Positions 1 to 7,893 of a DNA stretch of 64,000 bases are shown here, one piece after another. This DNA is from a virus. Made by a program: the position numbers and the translations under genes. The notes under the pieces are model-generated. The model was not told where the DNA came from. It saw only the letters and a list, made by a program, of their open reading frames with translations, and made no database searches. Position 1 is the stretch's first letter. Each line of letters starts with the position of its first letter. Location: IMG/VR virus record IMGVR_UViG_3300025168_000033, positions 62,001 to 126,000 of that record; one strand, given 5' to 3'.

Positions 1-14
1 CTAGCCATTTCCAT
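1..14 (-). CDS. Possible start of the next gene (cut by window edge)
   Basis: After the gp4-like gene, the minus strand has an ATG at 14-12 and a second in-frame ATG at 8-6, and the frame stays open to the window edge. In T4, gene 53 (baseplate wedge) follows gene 4, so a structural gene could start here. Only four codons are visible, so nothing in the sequence itself identifies the product. Confidence 0.2.
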
Positions 15-22
15 ATTATCAA

Positions 23-496
23 CTATTTGAATCCATTAAAAAATCCTTCAGTAACAATCTTAAAAATATATCCGCGACTATCACACCATTTTTTAGCTGC
101 GGCAAACTTTGCCATATTTAGAATATATTGTTCAGACAAATATTTAAAGTTTTTAATTGTTTTAGGAGTTTTTCTTTTAGGTTGTTTAGGTTTTTTAATT
201 TGAGCTTCCGGCTTTACTTCTATTACAAGTTTCTTACCATCATCCAATAACATAAAGAAATCTGGATGATATTTAGAATACTTTTCTCTTAGTGGATTCC
301 AATATTTTATTTCAAACGGTTCAGATGACCATTTAATTACTTTAGCATTTGATTCACAATAAATACAAAATTTTTGTTCCCAGCTACTTCTATAAATAAT
401 AGGACCGTTACCAATATATTTAGCACATTCATTCAACGGAAAATATCCTTGTTTGAATCTGGATTTTTTGGTTGGCTTATTATTCTTTATGCTCAT
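23..496 (-). CDS. 4: Head completion protein, T4 gp4-like
   Basis: This 157-residue protein looks like T4 gp4 (gp50/gp4), which finishes DNA-filled heads before tail attachment and has a TnsA/PD-(D/E)xK nuclease-like fold. Visible signatures are YRSSWEQKF near residue 35, WSSEPFEIKYW near 56, a HPDFF strand, an EVKP strand near 93, and a C-terminal stretch with AKFAAAKKW...IFKIVTE that resembles the C-terminus of T4 gp4. The length matches the T4 protein (about 150 residues). It overlaps the upstream tagged nuclease gene by four bases (ATGA), so the two are translationally coupled in a late head operon. The family match is confident; nuclease activity is inferred from the fold. Confidence 0.85.
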   Translation of the reverse strand: MSIKNNKPTKKSRFKQGYFPLNECAKYIGNGPIIYRSSWEQKFCIYCESNAKVIKWSSEPFEIKYWNPLREKYSKYHPDFFMLLDDGKKLVIEVKPEAQIKKPKQPKRKTPKTIKNFKYLSEQYILNMAKFAAAKKWCDSRGYIFKIVTEGFFNGFK

Positions 497-1578
497 ATTT
501 TAATATCACCTATTGACGCACCAACTCGAGTTTGAGCTGCATCTCCCCATTCAATTTGATTATTAAAATATGTGCTTGTAAATTTGTGTATTTGTTCAAA
601 ATTTGAATCTTTACAATTTAATGTACACAAATGTTTTCTGTCATTAGTAGTAGTAAATAGCCAATCAAATCTTTCTTCTCTATAATATCCGTCTAAATGA
701 ATAGCGGTTATAATTGCTTTAAGTTTATTACTTGCCTTTGATGAATTCGCTTCGTTTATGAATACAGTACTAATATAATTTACAGTTGTTTTTGATAATA
801 ATTCGTTACTAGCGGTATAATTAGATAATGCTACTATAAGTTTTTTAGTAAGGAGCTTTGTTTGATTTATATCTAATTTTTGAATTGTATCTGAAAAAGT
901 TTTGGCTAAATCAAGTAATGCACCTGGCCCAAATGATTTAGTTTTAGATTTCCAAGAAACACCATGAGGTTTAAATGCCTTCTGTATTTCTGATTCAGAT
1001 TTAGACCAGTTTTTAGTATTTTTTGTTCCGCCAAGACGACCTCTACGTTGCTTAACTTCGATCAATTCATTATTTGGACCTTTTATATCACCACCAGTTG
1101 TAGAATTACTAAAATGTGATAGCATACAATAATATAATTCTGTACGACCGACTACTGGTAATCCAAGCCCTGATAATTCTATTAATTTTTCAAAGAATTT
1201 TTTATCAAATAAATGAGCAAAATGATTTTCTATTTCTGCTAACGGTATATGACCGCCATTAGTTGGATTTAATTTAAATTCATTTTTTGATGGATTAGCT
1301 AACCAATTTAATAAGTCATTATCATTACCAATAAAATGTTTTTCCATAAGATTTAATATAACAGGTATATTAGATTTAGGAATTTTTTTATCATCCAAAA
1401 AATTACCTATTGGTCCTTTTAGATCTGGTATCAGTATATTTTTAATTTGAGTAATCTTATTAGAATCTTTAGTTGTATCTAATTGTCCTAATGTTATTTG
1501 ATCGTTTTTTATTGTATCTAAATTAACATAATTCAATGCCTCGGATAAAAACTCACTATAATTTTTGTATCTTCCCAT
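493..1578 (-). CDS. PD-(D/E)xK nuclease-like protein with capsid-targeting tag
   Basis: This is a 361-residue protein. Residues 1-13 (MGRYKNYSEFLSE, then A) match the shared N-terminal tag of this genome, with an L-S-E site predicted to be cut after E13. The central region has a plausible PD-(D/E)xK core: E147 in GRTELYY, D164 in GGDIKGP and E174-V-K176 in ELIEVKQ. The remainder is not recognised. The gene sits between the gp55-like sigma gene and gp4, directly behind a late-promoter-like element at 1593-1601. The inference is a nuclease packed into the head and injected, or acting on DNA during head maturation. The catalytic residues are seen; the substrate is unknown. Confidence 0.6.
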   Translation of the reverse strand: MGRYKNYSEFLSEALNYVNLDTIKNDQITLGQLDTTKDSNKITQIKNILIPDLKGPIGNFLDDKKIPKSNIPVILNLMEKHFIGNDNDLLNWLANPSKNEFKLNPTNGGHIPLAEIENHFAHLFDKKFFEKLIELSGLGLPVVGRTELYYCMLSHFSNSTTGGDIKGPNNELIEVKQRRGRLGGTKNTKNWSKSESEIQKAFKPHGVSWKSKTKSFGPGALLDLAKTFSDTIQKLDINQTKLLTKKLIVALSNYTASNELLSKTTVNYISTVFINEANSSKASNKLKAIITAIHLDGYYREERFDWLFTTTNDRKHLCTLNCKDSNFEQIHKFTSTYFNNQIEWGDAAQTRVGASIGDIKI

Positions 1579-1592
1579 ATTAAGGATTTATT

Positions 1593-1601
1593 TTATATAT
1601 C
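1593..1601 (-). promoter_or_regulatory. Late-promoter-like element GATATATAA
   Basis: GATATATAA on the minus strand, 14 bases before the ATG of the tagged nuclease gene. It overlaps the stop codon of the gp55-like gene. It matches the element seen before 13 late or tagged genes. Confidence 0.5.
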
Positions 1602-1968
1602 AAATTGAATAGATGCCATCACCATTAGAATTACTCAATGATATAGTTCCTTTATATTTCTTTGGATGTAATTTATGCCAGCCTTTTGCATATCCGTTCA
1701 TACACATTGATGTAAAATATGAGAATGCATTTGTAGTTTTTTCTGGCTTAAAACTTCTCCAATATTTCATTAAATCTAAAATAGCAAATGATAAGCAATC
1801 TTCTTGATCCTGTGGATTAGCATATTTTAATTTTCTTTGCGCTCGTTCGGCTAACATTGTTAACATTTTAACTGCTGTTCGAGTTAATTCATCCTGCTCT
1901 TTTGATAAAACAATTTGATCATATAAATCTCTATTGTTTAAATAATTCTTTGATTTTCTTCGTGCCAT
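1600..1968 (-). CDS. 55: Late-transcription sigma factor, T4 gp55-like (short)
   Basis: This 122-residue protein resembles T4 gp55, the sigma-family factor that directs RNA polymerase to late promoters. The N-terminal NYLNNRDLYDQI parallels YVNNKELLQAI in gp55. The region around residues 55-100 (EDCLSFAILDLMKYWRSF, then FSYFTSMCMNGYAKGW) parallels the gp55 sigma-2-like helices. T4 gp55 has about 185 residues and ends in an acidic-hydrophobic clamp-binding motif. This protein ends in LSNSNGDGIYSI, so that motif is absent. The upstream leader has TGGTATATAATG near 2000-2011, resembling an extended -10 box. Its presence fits the late-promoter-like elements seen across the window. Confidence 0.75.
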   Translation of the reverse strand: MARRKSKNYLNNRDLYDQIVLSKEQDELTRTAVKMLTMLAERAQRKLKYANPQDQEDCLSFAILDLMKYWRSFKPEKTTNAFSYFTSMCMNGYAKGWHKLHPKKYKGTISLSNSNGDGIYSI

Positions 1969-2041
1969 AATAATTGTTATCTTTGATTTGTTTATACTTC
2001 ATTATATACCAGTCACATGTTATTGTTTCAAAACCCCTAAA

Positions 2042-2063
2042 AAGCCTAGACGAATCTAGGCTT
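2042..2063 (-). terminator. Intrinsic terminator with UUCG loop
   Basis: A perfect 9-bp stem (AAGCCTAGA with TCTAGGCTT) closes a TTCG tetraloop on the minus strand and is followed by a T run. It lies just after the frameshift-extension reading frame ending at 2077, so it ends that late transcript before the gp55-like gene. Confidence 0.85.
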
Positions 2064-2076
2064 CTTGAGTATTTAA

Positions 2077-2373
2077 TTATTTTTTCCAAATATAATATTC
2101 AGCACCGTAATCTTCAAAGTAAATTATTTTGTTTTTAGCATCATAATCGGCTATACGTCCAGGAAAACCAAATGCTATATCATTTTCAGTTGCATTAAAC
2201 ATTTTTTTAACTTTGTTATATGTAGCTATTTCATCGTCATCTTCATCTTGCGAACTAGCAATAAATGCTTGATTAGCTGATTTGATATTCAATTTTTTTA
2301 GAACATACTTTATCTCACTGGGAAGAAAACTAGCATCATTTAATGTATAATTTCCTTTCAATGCTTCATTCAA
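2077..2373 (-). CDS. Probable -1 frameshift extension of the 420-residue protein
   Basis: This 98-codon frame has no ATG near its beginning; the first in-frame start-like codon is TTG at 2373-2371, overlapping the upstream TGA. The upstream gene ends with nine A residues followed by GCT TGA. A -1 slip on that run would read AGC TTG AAT GAA GCA, giving K-S-L-N-E-A and then this frame. The joined product would gain an L-N-E/A site like the prohead-protease sites elsewhere in the window. The tail is acidic in the middle (SSQDEDDDE) and ends in an aromatic-rich segment (YFEDYGAEYYIWKK). Function is unknown. Alternatives are a TTG start coupled to the upstream stop, or a homopolymer sequencing error. 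Confidence 0.6.
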   Translation of the reverse strand: MNEALKGNYTLNDASFLPSEIKYVLKKLNIKSANQAFIASSQDEDDDEIATYNKVKKMFNATENDIAFGFPGRIADYDAKNKIIYFEDYGAEYYIWKK

Positions 2374-3632
2374 GCTTTTTTTTTGAGTAAAGTAGATAAA
2401 GAAGCTTGTTCATTATCTAAAGATTCCTTAATAATTACTTTAGCTTGATTCAATTCATCCGATTGTCCTATTTCTGTTTCAGCAGCATAAATATTACCAA
2501 GTTGCTCATTTAAAAATGCAATTCTATCATTGATCAATTGTTTTGATTCGGAAATTTGTTCTTCAAATTTTTCTTCAGTTCCAAGTAATCCAACTACAAA
2601 GTTAGAAACATCATAACATACAAATTCCTTTACCATTGCAACTGCATCAGTAGCTGTAGCTGAATCTAATGTATTAGACATCATTGATCTGTTAATTTTA
2701 TTAACAAATATTGATTCATCCAATTTAACAACATTAGCTGTAACACCTTCATAATGATTAGATTTAATTGTAGTAATATTATCCATTTCTACAATTTTAT
2801 TTGCATGTTGAGATGCAAAATCTATCATTTCTAAAATATGCATTTCATTAAGATAGAATGCACCAGATGCAGTAAGTGTGGATCTAACAGATCCTTCATC
2901 AACTTTAGCACCATTAATAAAAGTTTCACAATTGTCTTCGTTTATAGCGATTTCTATTGCTTGATTTTTATGATTATATTTTAATCTATTGTCAACTATA
3001 TCAAATTTTTCACAGATCTGAACTAATTTATTGAATATTGGCGATGTAGCTTTATCACTTACAGTAATACCGTAATCATCCATTTCATATAAAGTTCCAT
3101 CCATTGCAAAAACAAAAGATTCGTCTTCATTAATTTCTACAGGACTATAAACCTTTCCAACTGTTACATCAGGATTTAATGAATCTACAGAATTTGTAGA
3201 AGATTCAACAACTGAAATTAGATTTTTAATTGCAGGAATCCATGTAGATTCTTGTAATGATATAATCAATTTGTCGGTATTTAATTCCTCAGCCATTAAT
3301 CCTTCTAGAATTGAAATAGCACCGTCGTAAGAATTGAATTTGTTATCCATTTTCATTCCTAATAATGTACTTTCTAATGTTAATTCAACATGATTAGAAT
3401 TAACATCGTTTCTTATTGAAGTACAGAATTCATTAATAGCATCGATCCAATCGTATACTTTAAATTCTCTTAACATGTTAGAGATTAATGAAGTTGTGTC
3501 TACATCATTTCTAAATTTAAATGCATTAGCATATTTCTTTATAATGTTATTTGAAGAATGATTCTCATCTAACATAGACTTTAAAACTTCTAGCTTGTTA
3601 ACTACATCTAGTTTTGTTCTGATATTTGTCAT
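2370..3632 (-). CDS. Late protein of unknown function with frameshift end
   Basis: This 420-residue protein is not recognised. It is largely helical-looking and acidic, with no membrane segment or signal peptide. It carries several (L/I)-N-E triplets (for example FYLNEM, EINEDE, AFLNEQ). These could be prohead-protease sites or chance. A late-promoter-like element lies 21 bases upstream (3654-3663) and a strong terminator follows the extension frame, so the two frames form one late unit. It stands between a gp67-like core protein and the gp55-like gene, which suggests a head or prohead role (inference). The zero-frame product ends in KKKA; a -1 slip would extend it to about 518 residues. Confidence 0.7.
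   Translation of the reverse strand: MTNIRTKLDVVNKLEVLKSMLDENHSSNNIIKKYANAFKFRNDVDTTSLISNMLREFKVYDWIDAINEFCTSIRNDVNSNHVELTLESTLLGMKMDNKFNSYDGAISILEGLMAEELNTDKLIISLQESTWIPAIKNLISVVESSTNSVDSLNPDVTVGKVYSPVEINEDESFVFAMDGTLYEMDDYGITVSDKATSPIFNKLVQICEKFDIVDNRLKYNHKNQAIEIAINEDNCETFINGAKVDEGSVRSTLTASGAFYLNEMHILEMIDFASQHANKIVEMDNITTIKSNHYEGVTANVVKLDESIFVNKINRSMMSNTLDSATATDAVAMVKEFVCYDVSNFVVGLLGTEEKFEEQISESKQLINDRIAFLNEQLGNIYAAETEIGQSDELNQAKVIIKESLDNEQASLSTLLKKKA
2376..2384 (-). other. A9 slippery run, candidate -1 frameshift site
   Basis: Nine consecutive A residues on the minus strand (T9 on plus), read in frame as AAA AAA AAA and followed by GCT TGA. The stop codon is two codons after the run. The -1 frame is open for 98 more codons and lacks its own ATG. 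Confidence 0.6.
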
Positions 3633-3653
3633 TTTATATTGTTTTTATTTTAA

Positions 3654-3663
3654 TTATTTATCT
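3654..3663 (-). promoter_or_regulatory. Late-promoter-like element AGATAAATAA
   Basis: AGATAAATAA on the minus strand, 21 bases before the ATG of the 420-residue protein; full match to the repeated element. Confidence 0.55.
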
Positions 3664-3680
3664 ATTGTTTGAGTGGTAAT

Positions 3681-4160
3681 TTATATGTCTAGTTCATCAG
3701 AATCCTCTTCCTCGTCTTCCTTTTCATCAGATTTTTTAGATTTTTCTGCATCTTCTTCATCATCTTTCTTTACGATACCTTTGATTTTTGCCATCTTTTC
3801 AATGTCATTGACTGCGTTTTGTAATGCAGTCTTTTTAGCTTCTGTGTCCGCTTCTGGAGCATCATCAGATTCTTTTTCATCTTCGGTTGGATCTTCCTTT
3901 TCCTTTTCATCTTCAGTATCATCATCAGCACCACTTAATAAATCATCTAATGATTCTTCATCCTCGTTTAATGATTCTTGGATACATCCACATGATGCTA
4001 ATGCTCCCATAATTTTAGCTTTAGGAATATTTAATATATCCAAATATGCATAAATTGCTTCATTAGTTTTACCTTCAGATTTTAGCTTGTTTACAATAGC
4101 AACTAGGTAATCTGCGGTAAAGCTTTCGTTTAAGAAATCCTTATAATTTTTAAGCTTCAT
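3681..4160 (-). CDS. Acidic prohead core protein, gp67-like, with capsid tag
   Basis: This 159-residue protein starts MKLKNYKDFLNES, a full version of the shared tag with the predicted cut after E12. A second site, SLNE/D, follows at E66. After a helical stretch the chain becomes extremely acidic from about residue 67 to the end, with long runs of D, E and K. T4 gp67 is a small prohead core protein with the same arrangement of a helical N-terminus and an acidic C-terminal half, processed by gp21. By analogy this is an internal prohead core protein cut to peptides during maturation. The gp67 assignment rests on composition and location, not on residue-level homology. Confidence 0.6.
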   Translation of the reverse strand: MKLKNYKDFLNESFTADYLVAIVNKLKSEGKTNEAIYAYLDILNIPKAKIMGALASCGCIQESLNEDEESLDDLLSGADDDTEDEKEKEDPTEDEKESDDAPEADTEAKKTALQNAVNDIEKMAKIKGIVKKDDEEDAEKSKKSDEKEDEEEDSDELDI

Positions 4161-4181
4161 CGTGTAATTGTTTTATTTAGT

Positions 4182-4190
4182 TTATATATT
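4182..4190 (-). promoter_or_regulatory. Weak late-promoter-like element AATATATAA
   Basis: AATATATAA on the minus strand, 21 bases before the ATG of the acidic core protein. It has the right spacing but lacks the G of the GATAWATAA consensus. Confidence 0.35.
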
Positions 4191-4207
4191 TAAGTTGTTC
4201 AGTCTTT

Positions 4208-5122
4208 TTATTGGGGTGCAGCACCACCTTTTGATTGTGAATTTGGCCAAGTCCCATTATCAATTTCTGGATCGTCAATTGAACTATTTGTAGATTTTTG
4301 ATTGCTTGTAACAGATTCAGATCCCATTTTAAATGTAGGATCTATATAAACTCCTGCGGCTGCTGTAGCTCCTAGTCCAGTAGCACCAATATTATCAAAG
4401 ACCGATATATGAACCATACGATTTCCATTAAACATTTCAGTATTCTCAGCACCAGTGAATCCATTTTTAGCATTTTTAAATACTGGATATGTTACATCGA
4501 CTTCAGTACTAAAGGTAATTTTAAATTCTTTTTTGTCTGATGCTCCTTCACTAAATTCAATATTTCTTTCTAACGCATTTGAATCAGACATACTAAACGA
4601 ACAAGGTAATCTAATACCCGCAACATTTATTTGAAAATTATTTGTTTTATATGTATTTCTTATTATTGATTCCAGCGCTTTAAATTGATCTAGAACAGTA
4701 TCAACAACAATAGTAACATCCATTGAAAGTTTAATTGGAATAGGAATAAATTCTGCATTATAGGTTTTAAGAACACCATTTTCAACCTGCTTATCATAGG
4801 TTCCGCGAACATATTGACTTGTATTTTTTGATGGATCAATATCAACACCACTCATATCTACGTGAGCTCGAGGAATTTGATTATAAACGGTTTCTGCTAC
4901 AGTACAATCTGGATCTGTCAAGATATCCTTTAAAAATATATCTTGCATAAATCTTTCATCTCCTGTAGTAGTAAAGAAAAAGGGAATATCAACTATTTCA
5001 GTTTCCGTATTTGATATTTTTTGTTCCCAACATATTCTATTTTGTAAATGTGCTAGAAATCCAACTATTATGTTTCTTAATAATACATCGTCTTTATTAA
5101 ATTCTAAATCGTATACTGACAT
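4208..5122 (-). CDS. 15: Tail completion and sheath stabiliser, T4 gp15-like
   Basis: This 304-residue protein parallels T4 gp15 (272 residues), the hexameric terminator that caps the tail and joins it to the neck. Matching blocks in order are an N-terminal helix ending near FLAHLQNRICW, a VDIPFFFTTTGDERFMQ strand, a PRAHVDMSGVDID segment, IPIPIKLSMDVTIVVDTVLDQF near residue 145, and a KEFKITFSTEVDVTYPVF strand near 205. The C-terminal part is low-complexity and Ser/Asn-rich, as in T4 gp15. It is the first late gene after the gp47-gp46 block and has its own late-promoter-like element at 5136-5145. Confidence 0.7.
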   Translation of the reverse strand: MSVYDLEFNKDDVLLRNIIVGFLAHLQNRICWEQKISNTETEIVDIPFFFTTTGDERFMQDIFLKDILTDPDCTVAETVYNQIPRAHVDMSGVDIDPSKNTSQYVRGTYDKQVENGVLKTYNAEFIPIPIKLSMDVTIVVDTVLDQFKALESIIRNTYKTNNFQINVAGIRLPCSFSMSDSNALERNIEFSEGASDKKEFKITFSTEVDVTYPVFKNAKNGFTGAENTEMFNGNRMVHISVFDNIGATGLGATAAAGVYIDPTFKMGSESVTSNQKSTNSSIDDPEIDNGTWPNSQSKGGAAPQ

Positions 5123-5135
5123 TAAATTGTTTATG

Positions 5136-5145
5136 TTATTTATCT
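5136..5145 (-). promoter_or_regulatory. Late-promoter-like element AGATAAATAA
   Basis: AGATAAATAA on the minus strand, 13 bases before the gp15-like ATG and touching the gp46 stop codon. It marks the switch from replication genes to late genes. Confidence 0.55.
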
Positions 5146-6812
5146 TAATTCAATAATTCAATATCTAATTGTGAGAATCCACTGTCAAAATATACTTCAC
5201 CTCTACGATCAAATAATTCTATAGGTAATTCTGAATGATTAATAACCCATGAAATTAAATTAGATTCTCGTACAGTTTCTCTTAGAATTTTTAATATTTC
5301 ATGTCTTCCACTAGCATCTACAGATGATAATAATTCATCTAAGAAAAGTAGATTTAATTCAGGGTATCTTAATTTCATCAGCCTAATTAGTGCAATAATA
5401 ATGATAAAGTCAGACTTTTTTCTTTGACCACTGCTTAAGGTTTTTGCAGAAATTCGTGTTCCTAAATGTGTAATTATACAATCAAATTTTTCATCAAAAT
5501 AAATAGAATAAGGAAGATGCATTTGAGCCGCCATTTTTGTTATATTGGCATTTAATGAAGGTAATATAGATTTAACTGCTAAATTTTTAACTCCGTCATC
5601 ACCAAGAATAGATTCCAGAATTACTAGGAATGAATCTTCATTTGCATCTTTACCTTTTAATATATTTTTAGATTCTTTACTTTTTTCATTTTCTAATAAC
5701 AATTCATTTAAATGCTTAAATTTTGTATCATCATTCTCAACAGAATATTTTTTAAGATCAGCTATAACGGATTGTAACTTACGATTTAATTCAGCTAATT
5801 GAATTCTAAACTTTGATTCGAACTGCCTAAATTTTTGAATTTGTGATGTTGAATCTGTAAGTTCTTTATTTAAATCATCTTTCTTGACCTTACATTTCGT
5901 TAATGATTTACTGGTTTCATCTTTATTTTTAAGGTCATGTGTATCCCATGCTCGTTCACATGTTGGACAACAGTCATTATCATATAAATCAATCATTCGT
6001 TGTTTTTGACTTATTTCAGTATTTAATTTACCTAACGATGAATTGACTTCTTTATATTTTTCCTGTATTAATGCTTCTTTAGTTTTTAGCTTTTCTAGAT
6101 TTTCATTTACTAGTTTCTTATCTTCTACAAGCTTGGTTGCATCAATTTTTAATTGCGATATTAAAGACTTTTTATCTTCTTTTTGTTCTTCATTTAATGA
6201 TAATAATTTAGCTGAAATAGAATCTATTGATTGATTTATTATATTTAATTCATCATCATAAGTCTTAATAGAAGCCTTTAATTCGCGCCTTTCTAGCTTC
6301 ACAGAGTCTTTCATTTGATTTATAATACTGAATCCAAATAATCTATCAATAATATTTCGCTTATCACCAGGTGTCATTGTAAGAAATGATTTGAAATCTT
6401 CTATTGATAAAACAATAATATTTTTAAATACTTGAAACGGAATATCGTAGAATTCTGTTTCCAGATATTCTTGAACATTGCTTTTACCAGCTTGATCGTA
6501 TGGCTCGCCATCAATAAAAACATCAAATATTCCAGGTGATATTCCTCGAATAATTGTAAGCTTTCTACCTTTACATATAATATTAATTTGAACCCATAAT
6601 TCTTTATTGATTCTATTTGGAAGATCACTCATCTTCTTTCCATCAACTTTACCATAAAGAGCAAATGTAATTGCTTCAGCAATAGTAGATTTTCCATGGC
6701 CGTTTTCACCTATCAACAAATTTAATTCACCACCGGCCTGATTAAATTTAAGTGTTTGTGTATTATTACCGTAGCTGTTAAAATTTCTCCAGCTAATATC
6801 AAGAATTTTCAT
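5145..6812 (-). CDS. 46: Recombination nuclease ATPase subunit, gp46 (SbcC/Rad50-like)
   Basis: This 555-residue protein is the ABC-type ATPase partner of gp47. Together they resect DNA ends for recombination-dependent replication and help degrade host DNA. Visible parts are a Walker A GENGHGKS at 35-42, long coiled-coil arms rich in K, E and L, a zinc-hook CPTC near the centre, an ABC signature LSSGQRKKSDF, and Walker B LNLLFLDELLSSVD near the end. The length matches T4 gp46 (560 residues). Its ATG overlaps the gp47 stop by four bases, as expected for a stoichiometric complex. No late-promoter-like element precedes it. Confidence 0.95.
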   Translation of the reverse strand: MKILDISWRNFNSYGNNTQTLKFNQAGGELNLLIGENGHGKSTIAEAITFALYGKVDGKKMSDLPNRINKELWVQINIICKGRKLTIIRGISPGIFDVFIDGEPYDQAGKSNVQEYLETEFYDIPFQVFKNIIVLSIEDFKSFLTMTPGDKRNIIDRLFGFSIINQMKDSVKLERRELKASIKTYDDELNIINQSIDSISAKLLSLNEEQKEDKKSLISQLKIDATKLVEDKKLVNENLEKLKTKEALIQEKYKEVNSSLGKLNTEISQKQRMIDLYDNDCCPTCERAWDTHDLKNKDETSKSLTKCKVKKDDLNKELTDSTSQIQKFRQFESKFRIQLAELNRKLQSVIADLKKYSVENDDTKFKHLNELLLENEKSKESKNILKGKDANEDSFLVILESILGDDGVKNLAVKSILPSLNANITKMAAQMHLPYSIYFDEKFDCIITHLGTRISAKTLSSGQRKKSDFIIIIALIRLMKLRYPELNLLFLDELLSSVDASGRHEILKILRETVRESNLISWVINHSELPIELFDRRGEVYFDSGFSQLDIELLN

Positions 6813-7879
6813 ATTCGATCAGTTATTGTTTTATTGTAAAGACTAAATAATTTACTATTCAGCTTTTTCTTGGTTTCATCATCAACAGATAATTGTTCTA
6901 CATATTTCTCACATAAAGAGTAAATATTTAATGATTTGTCATAATCAACATTTATGTCTAATTCTTCTTCTTCATAAGCAACTACTTCCAATTTACTTGC
7001 AATATCATTTAGCTCATTAATTAAGCCGTTGATAGGATACTTTACAAGATATTCAGATTTAACATAAACATCAACAAAATTATTTTTACATTTTTCTTTT
7101 AGTTGTCCTATTGTTAGTTCATGACATTTATCAAGATATAATCTAATAAATTTAGGTGAATAATTATTTTCATAAAATTCAGTTTCGCTGGTTTCAAGAT
7201 TTAAACAGTGAATTCCTTTTCTGTTACCCGCATCGGATCTTGTCATTTGATATGGATTTCCAACAAATGTTACATTACCATTAGTTTGTGCATAATGAAT
7301 ATGACCAGAAAATACCCTTCGCAATTTTGAATATGCATTAATATCTGATCCATGTTCTATTAACCTTCTAGCATCAAATCGCATTCCAGAAATATTAGCA
7401 TGACAAAAACAATAATGTGCTTCAGTATATTCAAGTATGCAATCAACTTCATCCTGATGACTTTTTCTCCATGGCATTAATAGGATATTATGTTCATCAA
7501 TTTCAAGAATTGTAGGCTCTTTATGAATTGTAATATTTGGAAGATATTTTAAAACATCGATCGATGTAATATCATTAGAATTTTTTCTTAAGATATCATG
7601 ATTTCCTGCAATAATATGAATACCATCTTCAAATATTGCAGAAAGCTCTTCAAAAACTCGTAAACCTTTATTCATTACCAGTAGATTTAATGATTGTCTA
7701 TTATCAAATACATCACCACTATGAATAAGTATATCTCCCTTTTTATAATGTTTCTTGACTAGAGGAATAAAGAAATTATCAAAATAATTTATCATTCGAT
7801 CTAGCCATTCAATAGAATTATTTCTAGCACCTAAATGCGTGTCAGAAATAATCCAGATTTTAGGTTTATGATTTGTCAT
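6809..7879 (-). CDS. 47: Recombination nuclease subunit, gp47 (SbcD/Mre11-like)
   Basis: This 356-residue metallophosphoesterase is the nuclease half of the gp46/gp47 complex. The five phosphoesterase motifs are visible in order: DTHLGARNN near residue 13, GDVFDNRQS, GNHDIL, CHANISG and GHIHYAQ. These supply the Asp, His and Asn ligands for two metal ions. The length is close to T4 gp47 (339). It overlaps gp46 by four bases and follows a 153-residue protein of unknown function. It acts on double-stranded ends to produce the 3' single strands used by UvsX. Confidence 0.95.
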   Translation of the reverse strand: MTNHKPKIWIISDTHLGARNNSIEWLDRMINYFDNFFIPLVKKHYKKGDILIHSGDVFDNRQSLNLLVMNKGLRVFEELSAIFEDGIHIIAGNHDILRKNSNDITSIDVLKYLPNITIHKEPTILEIDEHNILLMPWRKSHQDEVDCILEYTEAHYCFCHANISGMRFDARRLIEHGSDINAYSKLRRVFSGHIHYAQTNGNVTFVGNPYQMTRSDAGNRKGIHCLNLETSETEFYENNYSPKFIRLYLDKCHELTIGQLKEKCKNNFVDVYVKSEYLVKYPINGLINELNDIASKLEVVAYEEEELDINVDYDKSLNIYSLCEKYVEQLSVDDETKKKLNSKLFSLYNKTITDRI

Positions 7880-7893
7880 TATAATTTGTTATT

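Noticed and set aside
2370-3632. LNE triplets inside the 420-residue protein as certain protease sites
   Set aside because: L, N and E are common residues in this genome, and the triplets lack the usual context followed by A, S or G (LNE/M, LNE/Q). They cannot be told from chance.
3673-4053. Plus-strand open frame of 126 codons rich in Ser
   Set aside because: It is the complement of the Asp/Glu/Lys-rich codons of the acidic core protein. It has no leader signal, and every well-supported gene is on the minus strand.
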